A stretch of 51,522 bases of DNA from Parasphingorhabdus sp. Its GTDB lineage: Bacteria; Pseudomonadota; Alphaproteobacteria; Sphingomonadales; Sphingomonadaceae. Below, piece by piece: positions 33,890-41,356 of the stretch. The stretch covers positions 1-51,522 of the forward strand of contig JAUCYS010000018.1 of the NCBI GenBank assembly GCA_030373505.1, read 5' to 3'. A program made the translations under genes and the position numbers. Positions within the stretch are counted from its first letter, which is position 1. Every line of letters begins with the position of its first letter. The notes under the pieces were generated by a model. The model made no database searches. It saw nothing but the letters and a program-made list of their open reading frames with translations, and was not told where the DNA came from.

Positions 33890-35173
33890 ATGATCAAAAC
33901 CGACTCCCCACCCGCCGCCAGGTCCTCGCTGGTCTTCGTTTTTCTCGTCGTGCTGATCGACATGCTCGGCTTTGGCATCATCATGCCGGTGCTGCCGGAA
34001 CTGATCACCGAGATTACCGGCGACAGTCTGTCGGCCGCTGCGGTGGATGCCGGCTGGCTCGCCTTTGCCTATGCCGGGATGCAATTCGTCTTCGGGCCGG
34101 TGGTGGGGAACCTGTCCGACCGTTTCGGGCGCCGCCCGGTACTGCTCGGGGCGCTCGGCGGCTATGCGATCGCCTATATTCTGATGGGCTTTGCCGGATC
34201 GCTGCTCTGGCTGTTTGTCGCGCGGATCGTGGCCGGGATCATGGGTGCGAGCTTCAGCACCGCCTATGCCTATATCGCGGACATTTCCCCGCCGGAACGG
34301 CGCTCGCAGAATTTCGGGTTGATCGGAGCCGCCTTCGGTCTCGGCTTCATATTCGGACCGGCGCTGGGCGGGCTGCTGGGCGAATATGGCACACGCCTGC
34401 CCTTTTTTGCCGCTGGCGGTCTGGCAGCAACCAATTTGATCTTCGGCTTTTTCATGCTGCGCGAGAGCCTGCCCCCGGAAAAGCGGCGGCCGTTCGAGAT
34501 CAGGCGAGCCAATGCGCTGGTCGCGCTGCAGGGACTGAGCGGCCAGAATCGGGTTGTCATCTGGTACGCAGCGGCGCTGACGGTGTGGATGATCGGCCAT
34601 GTTGTCTATCCGATCATCTTTGCCTTTTACGCGATCGAGAATTTCGGCTGGAGCGCCTTGATGATCGGGCTGGCGCTGGCCTGTGTCGGCATCGGCGCGG
34701 CTCTTGTTCAGGGTCTGCTGATCCGGCTGCTGATCCCGAAGATCGGCGAACGCAATGCGGTCATTATCGGCGCGCTGGCCATGGCCGTCAGCTCCGTCGC
34801 CTATCTGGTCGCCGGACCGGATCAGGGCTGGCTGATCTTTGTCGCGATTCTGATTGGTGCCTTTCAGGGATTGTTCCAGCCCTCGATCAACGGCCTGATG
34901 AGCAAGGCTGTTTCGGATGAGACCCAGGGCGAATTGCAGGGGGCCGTGGCCAGTCTGCAAAGCGTCGCGTCGGTCATCGGGCCGCCGATGTTTACCGCCG
35001 TCTTCGCCGCCTTCACGGTTGCCGGAACGATCCATTATCTGCCCGGAGCGCCGTTCGGCCTGGCTGGTCTGATCGCATTGATCGCGCTGGCCATCTTCCT
35101 GCGCGGCTATACCCTACACTGCACCAGCGGCGAGGTTCAGCCGCCGCCGGACGCGCATCCTGTCATCGACTGA
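33890..35173 (+). CDS. MFS exporter, tetracycline-resistance-protein type
   Basis: A 427-residue major-facilitator protein with about twelve hydrophobic segments. It begins 'SSLVFVFLVVLIDMLGFGIIMPVLPELITEI', and the loop 'GPVVGNLSDRFGRRPVLLGALGG' (about 66-88) is the hallmark loop between helices 2 and 3. 'ARIVAGIMGASFSTAYAYIADISPPERRSQNFGLIGAAFGLGFIFGPALGGLLGE' contains motif C of drug:H+ antiporters. It is the TCR/Tet-like subtype; tetracycline as substrate cannot be assumed, because most members in this group have none known. Divergent from fadD (88 bp), convergent with the MBL-fold gene. Confidence 0.92.
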   Translation: MIKTDSPPAARSSLVFVFLVVLIDMLGFGIIMPVLPELITEITGDSLSAAAVDAGWLAFAYAGMQFVFGPVVGNLSDRFGRRPVLLGALGGYAIAYILMGFAGSLLWLFVARIVAGIMGASFSTAYAYIADISPPERRSQNFGLIGAAFGLGFIFGPALGGLLGEYGTRLPFFAAGGLAATNLIFGFFMLRESLPPEKRRPFEIRRANALVALQGLSGQNRVVIWYAAALTVWMIGHVVYPIIFAFYAIENFGWSALMIGLALACVGIGAALVQGLLIRLLIPKIGERNAVIIGALAMAVSSVAYLVAGPDQGWLIFVAILIGAFQGLFQPSINGLMSKAVSDETQGELQGAVASLQSVASVIGPPMFTAVFAAFTVAGTIHYLPGAPFGLAGLIALIALAIFLRGYTLHCTSGEVQPPPDAHPVID

Positions 35174-35179
35174 GCGGGT

Positions 35180-36310
35180 TCAGGCGGCGCGGTACCAGGC
35201 GGTGCCATCCTTCATTTCGAGCTGCGCGCGACCGGTATATTGCAGGTGGCGAAGCGTCGCCATCGCCTCGCCGCTCGCCATGCCAATGACATCGGGCGTG
35301 ATCGGGCGCTTGAACAGATAGGGAAAGCTGTCGACCACGCGCTTGGGGCTTTCGCGCAGGCCCTGCTCCAGATCATCCAGCGCTTCGTTATGCCGCTCGG
35401 CCAGGACATCGAGCCGCTGATGCGCGCCCAGGAAGGGACGGCCATGGGCGGGCAGAATGAGCAGGTCATTGTCCAGTTCGGCGCGGAACCGGGCAATGCT
35501 CGCCAGCCATTCGCCGAGCGGATCACTGGTCGGCTCGCTGAGCATGGTCGAGATATTGGAAGTGATCCGCGGCAATATCTGGTCACCGGAGATCATCACC
35601 TTGGCGCTATCATCGATCAGGCAGGCATGTTCGGGCGTATGGCCATTGCCGATCATTACGCGCCATTCGTGGTCGCCGGTGCGCAGCCGCGTGCCTTCCT
35701 CCATCCTTATATGGCCGATGGGCAGATCGGAGACGGCGCGGGCGAAACGACCCCAGCCCTTTTTGGCGAAATCGTCGATCAGATGCTGGTCCCAGCCGCA
35801 GAAGCGCCATTCGTCGAGCGCCTCTTCCGGCACGCCCTCTCGCTTGTCGGCGAGCAGCATCCGGGTCAGCAGCCATTCGGTCCGGTTCATGTGCAGGGGC
35901 ACCTTGAACCTTTTGGCCAGCCAGCCGGCGCAGCCGACATGATCGGGATGATAATGGGTGACGATGATCTTGGTTGCGCTCTGTCCCCGCAGCGCACCCT
36001 CGTCGAACAGATGCTTCCAGGCATCTATCACTTCCGGCATGAACAGCCCGGTATCGGCGATCGCGAAGCCGGCGCTGCCGTCGGCATGGCGGTCTGCCAG
36101 CACCCAGTTGTTGATATGGCCGAGCGGACCGGGGACCGGCGTGCGGGTCCAGCCAATGCCGGGCATCAGTTCAAAATATTCACCGAATTTCGGTTCATAA
36201 TCGCCAAGCGGATAAGTCAGGCCGTCCGATTCAATCGGATCGAAGCCGTGATCGGCGAGCATCGCATCATAGGCGGGGGGCTTTGGGGGAATATCCATGG
36301 ACCAAGCCAT
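35180..36310 (-). CDS. MBL-fold metallohydrolase
   Basis: A 376-residue metallo-beta-lactamase-fold hydrolase. The metal motif is 'THYHPDHVGCAGWLAK' (HxHxDH complete), then 'NGHTPEHACLID' and 'MISGDQILPRITSNIS' supply the second His and the bridging Asp, and 'LPAHGRPF' the final His. A C-terminal winged-helix-like region ('RVVDSFPYLFKRPITPDVIGMASGEAMATLRHLQYTGR') is typical of the LACTB2/glyoxalase-II-like subgroup, which act on thioesters, lactones or RNA. The substrate cannot be chosen from the sequence. A second ATG at 36298 is possible. Convergent with the MFS gene (7 bp). Confidence 0.9.
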   Translation of the reverse strand: MAWSMDIPPKPPAYDAMLADHGFDPIESDGLTYPLGDYEPKFGEYFELMPGIGWTRTPVPGPLGHINNWVLADRHADGSAGFAIADTGLFMPEVIDAWKHLFDEGALRGQSATKIIVTHYHPDHVGCAGWLAKRFKVPLHMNRTEWLLTRMLLADKREGVPEEALDEWRFCGWDQHLIDDFAKKGWGRFARAVSDLPIGHIRMEEGTRLRTGDHEWRVMIGNGHTPEHACLIDDSAKVMISGDQILPRITSNISTMLSEPTSDPLGEWLASIARFRAELDNDLLILPAHGRPFLGAHQRLDVLAERHNEALDDLEQGLRESPKRVVDSFPYLFKRPITPDVIGMASGEAMATLRHLQYTGRAQLEMKDGTAWYRAA

Positions 36311-36442
36311 AGCCCCTCGCCGCCGGAAAAGGCAAGCTGGTTAATCGGCTGATTAAATCGCTTGGGCAGTCCGCAGTCGGACAGGATTTCCTGCGCTCAT
36401 ATGGCCTCCCTTCAATAGTCGTCCGGGACAGCCAATGATCGA

Positions 36443-37150
36443 TCAGCGATCCTTGAACAAGGTCTCTGCCGTATGCTCGACCGGTGCCTTGTCTTCTTCG
36501 GCTTCGCCGGACAGCGCGGCTTCCGCATCGCGGGCTGCCTGGGCGCGCTCTTCCTGCAGTTCCGCGATCAGGGCCCGCTTGTCGCCACCCAGCTTGGTGT
36601 CATCCGCAATTTCGGGTTCGATACCGGCCTTTTTCGCTGCCTTGGCAACAACCGCGTCCAGCTCGCGCTGCGAACAGAGACCCAGGGTCACCGGATCCTT
36701 TGGCGCGATATTGGCGATATTCCAGTGCTCACGCTCGCGAATGGCATTGATCGTGGTCCGGGTGGTGCCGATCAGCTTGCCGACCTGGGCATCAGAAATT
36801 TCCGGGTGGTTGCGGAGCAGCCAGGCGATGCCGTCCGGCTTGTCCTGACGCTTGGACACCGGCGTATAGCGGGGTCCCTTGGTCCGGCGCACCTGATCGG
36901 GGCCCTTTTGAATGACCATCCGGTAGTCGGGGTCTTTCTCGGCCTTTTCGATTTCTTCGTGGGTCAGTTCGTGCGCCTGGACCGGATCGCGACCGGTATA
37001 TTTGGAACTGGCGAGATCATCCGCCATGGCGTTGACTTCGAGAATATGGATGCCGCAGAAATCAGCGATCTGCTCAAAGCTGAGGGCGGTATTGTCAACC
37101 AGCCAGCTAGCGGTGGCATGCTGCATGAGAGGCGTTGCTTTTTCGGCCAT
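36443..37150 (-). CDS. trcR: TrcR (DUF1013) cell-cycle transcriptional regulator
   Basis: A 235-residue protein of the alphaproteobacterial DUF1013 family, named TrcR after the cell-cycle regulator described in Caulobacter. 'MAEKATPLMQHATASWLVDNTALSFEQIADFCGIHILEVNAMADDLA' is highly typical, with a first helix-turn-helix-like segment; 'DGIAWLLRNHPEISDAQVGKLIGTTRTTINAIRER' (about 120-155) is a second. The C-terminal tail is Ala/Glu-rich and probably unstructured. The ATG at 37150 has AAGGA 8 nt upstream and matches the family start. It is a conserved single-copy gene, so it marks core chromosome. It follows the glycosyltransferase gene and its terminator on the same strand. Confidence 0.92.
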   Translation of the reverse strand: MAEKATPLMQHATASWLVDNTALSFEQIADFCGIHILEVNAMADDLASSKYTGRDPVQAHELTHEEIEKAEKDPDYRMVIQKGPDQVRRTKGPRYTPVSKRQDKPDGIAWLLRNHPEISDAQVGKLIGTTRTTINAIREREHWNIANIAPKDPVTLGLCSQRELDAVVAKAAKKAGIEPEIADDTKLGGDKRALIAELQEERAQAARDAEAALSGEAEEDKAPVEHTAETLFKDR

Positions 37151-37198
37151 GATGGCTTCCTTCCAATGGCTGGCCTTTGTCGGCCAGCGGCAATTCAT

Positions 37199-37230
37199 AA
37201 ATAAAGGGCCGCCCCCTTGCGGAGACGGCC
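37199..37230 (-). terminator. Terminator after the glycosyltransferase gene
   Basis: On the minus strand GGCCGTCTCC and GGGGGCGGCC form a 10-bp stem with a GCAA tetraloop, followed by CTTTATTTAT. It separates the glycosyltransferase from trcR. Confidence 0.75.
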
Positions 37231-37279
37231 TGTTGACACTCTATGTAGGCTGTTTGATGCCTGTCGGCAAGATATTTGG

Positions 37280-38344
37280 CTAAACCCGCGCAAAAATCGC
37301 CTTGGCAAGGAACCGGCGCGACATATGGCACCCCGGATGCCGATCCTGCGAGACCAGCCCGGCGAAAAACTGATTGGCGCTCGCCTCCCAGCTATATTGC
37401 TCGCCAAGCGCGATACAATCGGCAGGATCGAGGGTCAGCGCATGCTCTATGGCGCGGTCGAGACATTCGTCCATGGCACCGCTCTGCCGCGTCAGGATGT
37501 CGACCGGACCGGTCACAGGATAGGCCGCCACCGGCGTGCCGCAGGCAAGCGCCTCGATGATCACCAGACCGAAGGTGTCTGTCCGGCTCGGGAAGACGAA
37601 CACGTCGGCACCAGCATAATAGCCGGCCAGGTCAGAACCGGTCTGCCTGCCGGCGAACAGGACATCCGGATAGCGCGCCCTGAGCCCGTCGAGCGCAGGG
37701 CCGTCTCCGACCACGACTTTCGATCCCGGCTGCTGGCTGTCGAGAAAGGCTTCAATATTCTTCTCTATCGCCACTCGCCCGACATAGAGCTGGATCGGTC
37801 GGGCCAGCGAGCGATAGGCAGCCGGAGGCGGCGCATCCGGGCGGAAATTTTTGAGATCGACTCCCCGGCTCCAGTGATGAACATGGCCCAGATTTTCGCG
37901 GCGCAGCTGGTTGCGGACGCTTTCGGTCGACACCATGATGGCTTCCGATTTGCGGTGGAACCAGCGGATATAGGGCCAGAAAATCCGGGGCGACAATTTC
38001 GTTCGCTTGGCCAGATATTCCGGGAACTGTGTGTGATAAGCCGTTGTAAAGGGGCGCCCTTTTCTCAGGCACCAGCGACGGGCCTGGATACAGAGCGGGC
38101 CTTCGGTGGCAAGATGCACGGCGTCGGCGTCAAAAGCCTCGATGCGCTGGCCGATGGTCCTGGCGCGAGCGAAGGACAACCGGATTTCCGGATAGCTGGG
38201 CGCAGGCATCGAGCGATACTGGTCCGGCGAAATGACCAGGACTTCATGCCCCCGGTCACGCAGCAACCGAATGACCGTATCGAGCGTGCGCACGACGCCG
38301 TTGACCTGCGGATGCCAGGCGTCGGTGACCAACGCGATCTTCAC
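37280..38344 (-). CDS. GT4-type glycosyltransferase (alpha-mannosyltransferase-like)
   Basis: A 354-residue GT-B glycosyltransferase. The N-terminal 'KIALVTDAWHPQVNGVVRTLDTVIRLLRDRGHEVLVISPD' is the acceptor-side Rossmann start. The C-terminal donor domain holds 'LYVGRVAIEKNIEAFLDS', 'VVVGDGPALDGLRARYPDVLFAGRQTGSDLAGYYAGADVFVFPSRTDTFGLVIIEALACGTPVAAYPVTGP' with the E-x7-E motif. This subtype resembles GDP-mannose-dependent transferases that act on diacylglycerol or lipid anchors. It starts with GTG at 38344, which overlaps the stop of the LpxH-like gene (GTGA), so the two are translationally coupled. Lipid glycosylation is an inference. Confidence 0.9.
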   Translation of the reverse strand: MKIALVTDAWHPQVNGVVRTLDTVIRLLRDRGHEVLVISPDQYRSMPAPSYPEIRLSFARARTIGQRIEAFDADAVHLATEGPLCIQARRWCLRKGRPFTTAYHTQFPEYLAKRTKLSPRIFWPYIRWFHRKSEAIMVSTESVRNQLRRENLGHVHHWSRGVDLKNFRPDAPPPAAYRSLARPIQLYVGRVAIEKNIEAFLDSQQPGSKVVVGDGPALDGLRARYPDVLFAGRQTGSDLAGYYAGADVFVFPSRTDTFGLVIIEALACGTPVAAYPVTGPVDILTRQSGAMDECLDRAIEHALTLDPADCIALGEQYSWEASANQFFAGLVSQDRHPGCHMSRRFLAKAIFARV

Positions 38345-39255
38345 GCCGCCCGGTCCATGCTGCCTTCGACCGGAGTCAGCCGGGCGGGCTGCTCGTCACG
38401 CTGCCTGCGCGCCTCGATTTCGTCGGCCCAGTGCAGGATCTGCATATTGCCGTCATCGCATTCGACCAGAGCGGTGCAGCCTTCGACCCAGTCGCCGTCA
38501 TTATAATATTCGACACCCTTGATCATGCGATGTTCGGCCGTGTGGATATGGCCGCAGACGACGCCGTCGACGCCGCGGCTTTCGGCTGCCTTGGCCACGG
38601 TTTCCTCGTAGCGGCCAATAAATTCGACCGCATTCTTGACCTTGTGCTTGGCCATTTTGGAGAGCGACCAGTAGGGCAGATCGAACCGGTTGCGGATCTT
38701 GTTGACCAGCCAGTTCAGGCGCATCAGCGTCACATAGGCGGCGTCACCGATGAAGGCGAGCCAGCGATGGGCGAGCATCACCGTGTCAAATTCGTCGCCG
38801 TGCAACACCAGCAGCCGGCGCCCGTCGGCGGTTTCGTGGATCGCCGAGCGGCGGATTTCGACACCGCCGAAATTCAGTCCGGTGAACTGGCGGAACATCT
38901 CGTCATGATTGCCCGGAATATAGACAATGCGGGTACCGCGCTTGGCCCGTTTGAGGATTCGCCAGATGATGTCATTGTGACTGTCCGGCCAGAAGAAGCG
39001 CTTCTTCATCCGCCAGCCGTCGATGATGTCACCGACCAGATAGAGCGTGTCGCTGTCGACATGGTCGAGAAAGTCGATCAGCAGATCGGCGTTGCAGCCG
39101 CGGGTGCCGAGATGGATATCGGAAATCCAGATCGTCCGGTAGCGGGTCCGGTCCCCGGGGCGGACGCGGGGCTTGCGCTTGAGCCGGGCTTCGTAGCGAT
39201 CGGCGTCGAGCAGCGGGATATCGGCCTTGGCAAAAGAGGGAAATTGCTTGGTCAT
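38341..39255 (-). CDS. LpxH-like metallophosphoesterase (UDP-2,3-diacylglucosamine diphosphatase family)
   Basis: A 304-residue calcineurin-like phosphoesterase. The metal motifs are 'WISDIHLGTRG', 'YLVGDIIDGWRM', 'YIPGNHDEMF', 'LVLHGDEFD' and 'VCGHIHTAEHR', in the order of the LpxH family. LpxH cuts UDP-2,3-diacylglucosamine in lipid A synthesis, but alphaproteobacteria generally use LpxI and this longer type often works in other lipid or nucleotide reactions, so the substrate is open. The ATG at 39255 is chosen because GGGAG lies 5-6 nt upstream; earlier ATGs give a poor N-terminus. Coupled to the following glycosyltransferase, which suggests a common lipid pathway. Confidence 0.88.
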   Translation of the reverse strand: MTKQFPSFAKADIPLLDADRYEARLKRKPRVRPGDRTRYRTIWISDIHLGTRGCNADLLIDFLDHVDSDTLYLVGDIIDGWRMKKRFFWPDSHNDIIWRILKRAKRGTRIVYIPGNHDEMFRQFTGLNFGGVEIRRSAIHETADGRRLLVLHGDEFDTVMLAHRWLAFIGDAAYVTLMRLNWLVNKIRNRFDLPYWSLSKMAKHKVKNAVEFIGRYEETVAKAAESRGVDGVVCGHIHTAEHRMIKGVEYYNDGDWVEGCTALVECDDGNMQILHWADEIEARRQRDEQPARLTPVEGSMDRAA

Positions 39256-39332
39256 AAAAACTCCCATGGACATATCCATGAGCGTGCTCATACGCGCCGA
39301 TTGTTACAGGCCGATTCCCATTTTATGAAGCT

Positions 39333-39767
39333 TTAGTGACGCAAATCCCGGGTTTTTATATATTCCTGCAGCCGCAATTGCAGATGCGGCACGGCACGAT
39401 CGCTGGCCAGAAATTCGGCGACGGGCATGATCTGCCAGCCCTGCCCTTCATCACCAAAAACAATCTCGGCGAGCACAGAGCGCGGCAGATGGCAGACGAA
39501 AAACAGCGCGACTGCTCCGGAACCGCGCCAGTTCGGGTAGGTCTGCACATGTTCGAAATCGTCGACCGCGATCCGGAGGCCGAATTCTTCGAGCGTCTCG
39601 CGCGCGACGCATTGCGCGCCGCTCTCGCCCTGTTCGCGCCCGCCGCCCGGCAGGTCCAGCATGTCGGGAAAGGGAATATCCGGCCTGTCGTCCCGGCGAT
39701 AGACCAATAGCTGGTCCTCGATGAAAAGCGCGACTTTTGCGCCGTGGAAATCAGGCTCGTCGCTCAT
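39333..39767 (-). CDS. Nudix hydrolase
   Basis: A 144-residue Nudix protein. The complete box is G-x5-E-x7-R-E-x-x-E-E-x-G-L, seen in 'GGGREQGESGAQCVARETLEEFGL' (about 41-64). It hydrolyses nucleoside diphosphates linked to another group; a substrate cannot be assigned, and a house-cleaning or dinucleotide role is likely. It lies 12 bp downstream of the quinone oxidoreductase gene on the same strand, so the two may be one operon. Confidence 0.92.
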   Translation of the reverse strand: MSDEPDFHGAKVALFIEDQLLVYRRDDRPDIPFPDMLDLPGGGREQGESGAQCVARETLEEFGLRIAVDDFEHVQTYPNWRGSGAVALFFVCHLPRSVLAEIVFGDEGQGWQIMPVAEFLASDRAVPHLQLRLQEYIKTRDLRH

Positions 39768-39779
39768 CTCCGCTTCCGC

Positions 39780-40790
39780 CTATTCGACGGTCAGCACGAT
39801 CTTGCCGATATGATCGCCGGCTTCCATATGGGCATGGGCCTTGGCAGCATCGGCGAGGGCAAAACATTCGTCCATCACCGGCTTCAGCTTGCCCGCTTCG
39901 ATATCCGGCCAGACATAGCGGTGCAGCTCGTCGCCGAGCAGTGCCTTGCGTTCCGTCGATTGCGGTCGCAGCGTGGAACCGGTCAGGATCAGCCGCTTCA
40001 TCATGATCTGGGCCATGTTGAGCGTCGCCTGTGCCCCGCCCTGCACCGCGATCGTGACATGGCGGCCGTCCTCCTTCAGACATTGCAGATTCCGCGCGAC
40101 ATAGTCGCCGGCCACCATGTCGAGCACGATATCGACCCCCTGCCCGTCGGTGATCTTCTTGATCTCCTCGACGAAATCCTCGGTCTTGTAGTTGATCGCA
40201 TGATCAGCGCCGACCTGCCGGGCAGCGGTGCATTTCTGGTCGCTGCCGCAGGTCACGATGACGGTCAGGCCAAACAGCTTGCCAAGCATGATCGCCATTG
40301 TCCCGATGCCGCTGGTGCCCCCGTGCACCAGCACCTTTTCCCCTTCGCGGGCAAAGCCGCGGTTGAACAGATTGCCCCACACCGTGAACAGCGTTTCCGG
40401 CAGCGCTGCGGCTTCGACCATCGACAGGCTGTCGGGAACGTCGAGACACTGGCCGACAGGCGCCACACAATATTCGGCATAGCCACCGCCATTGGTCAGC
40501 GCGCAGATCCGGCGGCCGATCCATTCCGGTCCCACGCCCTCGCCCAGCGCGACGACGGTGCCGGACACTTCCAGCCCGGGCAGCGGTGATGCACCGGGAG
40601 GCGCAGGATAATGGCCCTTGCGCTGAATCACATCCGGCCGGTTCACCCCGGCTGCGGCGACGCGGATCAGCACTTCCCCTGCGGCCGGCTCCGGAACTTT
40701 CATGGTCACGGGCTTCAGCACTTCCGGCCCGCCGGGCTCGCTGATTGCGATGGCGATCATTTCTTTTTGCAACAGTTCAGATACGGCCAT
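39780..40790 (-). CDS. NAD(P)H quinone oxidoreductase (PIG3-like, MDR superfamily)
   Basis: A 336-residue zinc-free medium-chain dehydrogenase. 'GEVLIRVAAAGVNRPDVIQRKGHYPAPPGASPLPGLEVSGTVVALGEGV' is the catalytic-domain signature of the TP53I3/PIG3 type, and 'VLVHGGTSGIGTMAIMLGKLFGLTVIVTCGS' is the NADPH-binding Rossmann motif. It reduces quinones by one or two electrons with NADPH. The ATG at 40790 has GGGGGG 6 nt upstream; a second start, 'MIAIAISEPGG', at 40760 better matches the family N-terminus but has a weaker ribosome site. It precedes the Nudix gene. Confidence 0.93.
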   Translation of the reverse strand: MAVSELLQKEMIAIAISEPGGPEVLKPVTMKVPEPAAGEVLIRVAAAGVNRPDVIQRKGHYPAPPGASPLPGLEVSGTVVALGEGVGPEWIGRRICALTNGGGYAEYCVAPVGQCLDVPDSLSMVEAAALPETLFTVWGNLFNRGFAREGEKVLVHGGTSGIGTMAIMLGKLFGLTVIVTCGSDQKCTAARQVGADHAINYKTEDFVEEIKKITDGQGVDIVLDMVAGDYVARNLQCLKEDGRHVTIAVQGGAQATLNMAQIMMKRLILTGSTLRPQSTERKALLGDELHRYVWPDIEAGKLKPVMDECFALADAAKAHAHMEAGDHIGKIVLTVE

Positions 40791-40890
40791 TGATGTCCCC
40801 CCAAGGAATTTGCGAGTTCCCTAATTTCCGCCCCTTATTGACAGCAAAGCGCGAGCGGTCAACATTGCGCTGCAGGAGGCATGTCGATTC

Positions 40891-41088
40891 ATGGACGAAG
40901 ACGAAAATTTGCCGCGCAATGCCAATGATCCACTGGTTTTGCTGCTCAAGCAGGATCTGGACCCGTTATCGGTGGACGAACTGGATCAGCGGATTTCCCT
41001 GCTGAAATCCGAAATAACTCGCTGTGAAGCGAAGAAAAATTTCGCAGTGACCCATCGCGAGAGCGCAGAAAATCTTTTCAAGCGTTGA
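40891..41088 (+). CDS. DUF1192 family small protein
   Basis: A 65-residue acidic protein of the alphaproteobacterial DUF1192 family: 'DPLVLLLKQDLDPLSVDELDQRISLLKSEITRCEAKK' is the family core and a predicted coiled coil, followed by a basic end. Function unknown. It stands alone between the quinone oxidoreductase gene (divergent) and clpA; in many relatives it is found near clpS/clpA or cell-envelope genes. AGGAGG lies 12 nt upstream, with an out-of-frame ATG in between. Confidence 0.85.
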   Translation: MDEDENLPRNANDPLVLLLKQDLDPLSVDELDQRISLLKSEITRCEAKKNFAVTHRESAENLFKR

Positions 41089-41295
41089 TAAATGCTGGCT
41101 TTCGTTAAGGCTTTTGTTAACCTTGTTTAACAATATTCGGGTTCAGGCGTTCCATTTTGGGCCCTATAAGGAGAATAGAGACGAGATACTGGCAGCTTTG
41201 ACTGGATGATTGCAGATCCCCCTCCGGCGCCCTTGACGTTCGCGGCCCGGGTCACGATCTAGAGAGCAAGCAAGTAGTCAAAGCCCGAAGCGGAT

Positions 41296-41338
41296 GAAAC
41301 ACCATCTGTTTCGGCAACCGGGACGGACACTCCGTCCC
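41296..41338 (+). promoter_or_regulatory. Two tandem hairpins in the clpA leader
   Basis: GAAACA/TGTTTC (41296-41312) and GGGACGGA/TCCGTCCC (41320-41338) lie in a row, and the second ends 6 nt before the clpA ribosome site (GGAG at 41345-41348). The 268-bp gap from DUF1192 to clpA has no gene; it also contains a TTGACG promoter-like element near 41234. The structure could affect mRNA stability or translation. Confidence 0.5.
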
Positions 41339-41356
41339 AATTTTGGAGTATATTAA

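Noticed and set aside
33802..34008. N-terminal extension of the acyl-CoA ligase
   Set aside because: It would overlap the divergent MFS gene, and the extra residues are not family-like.
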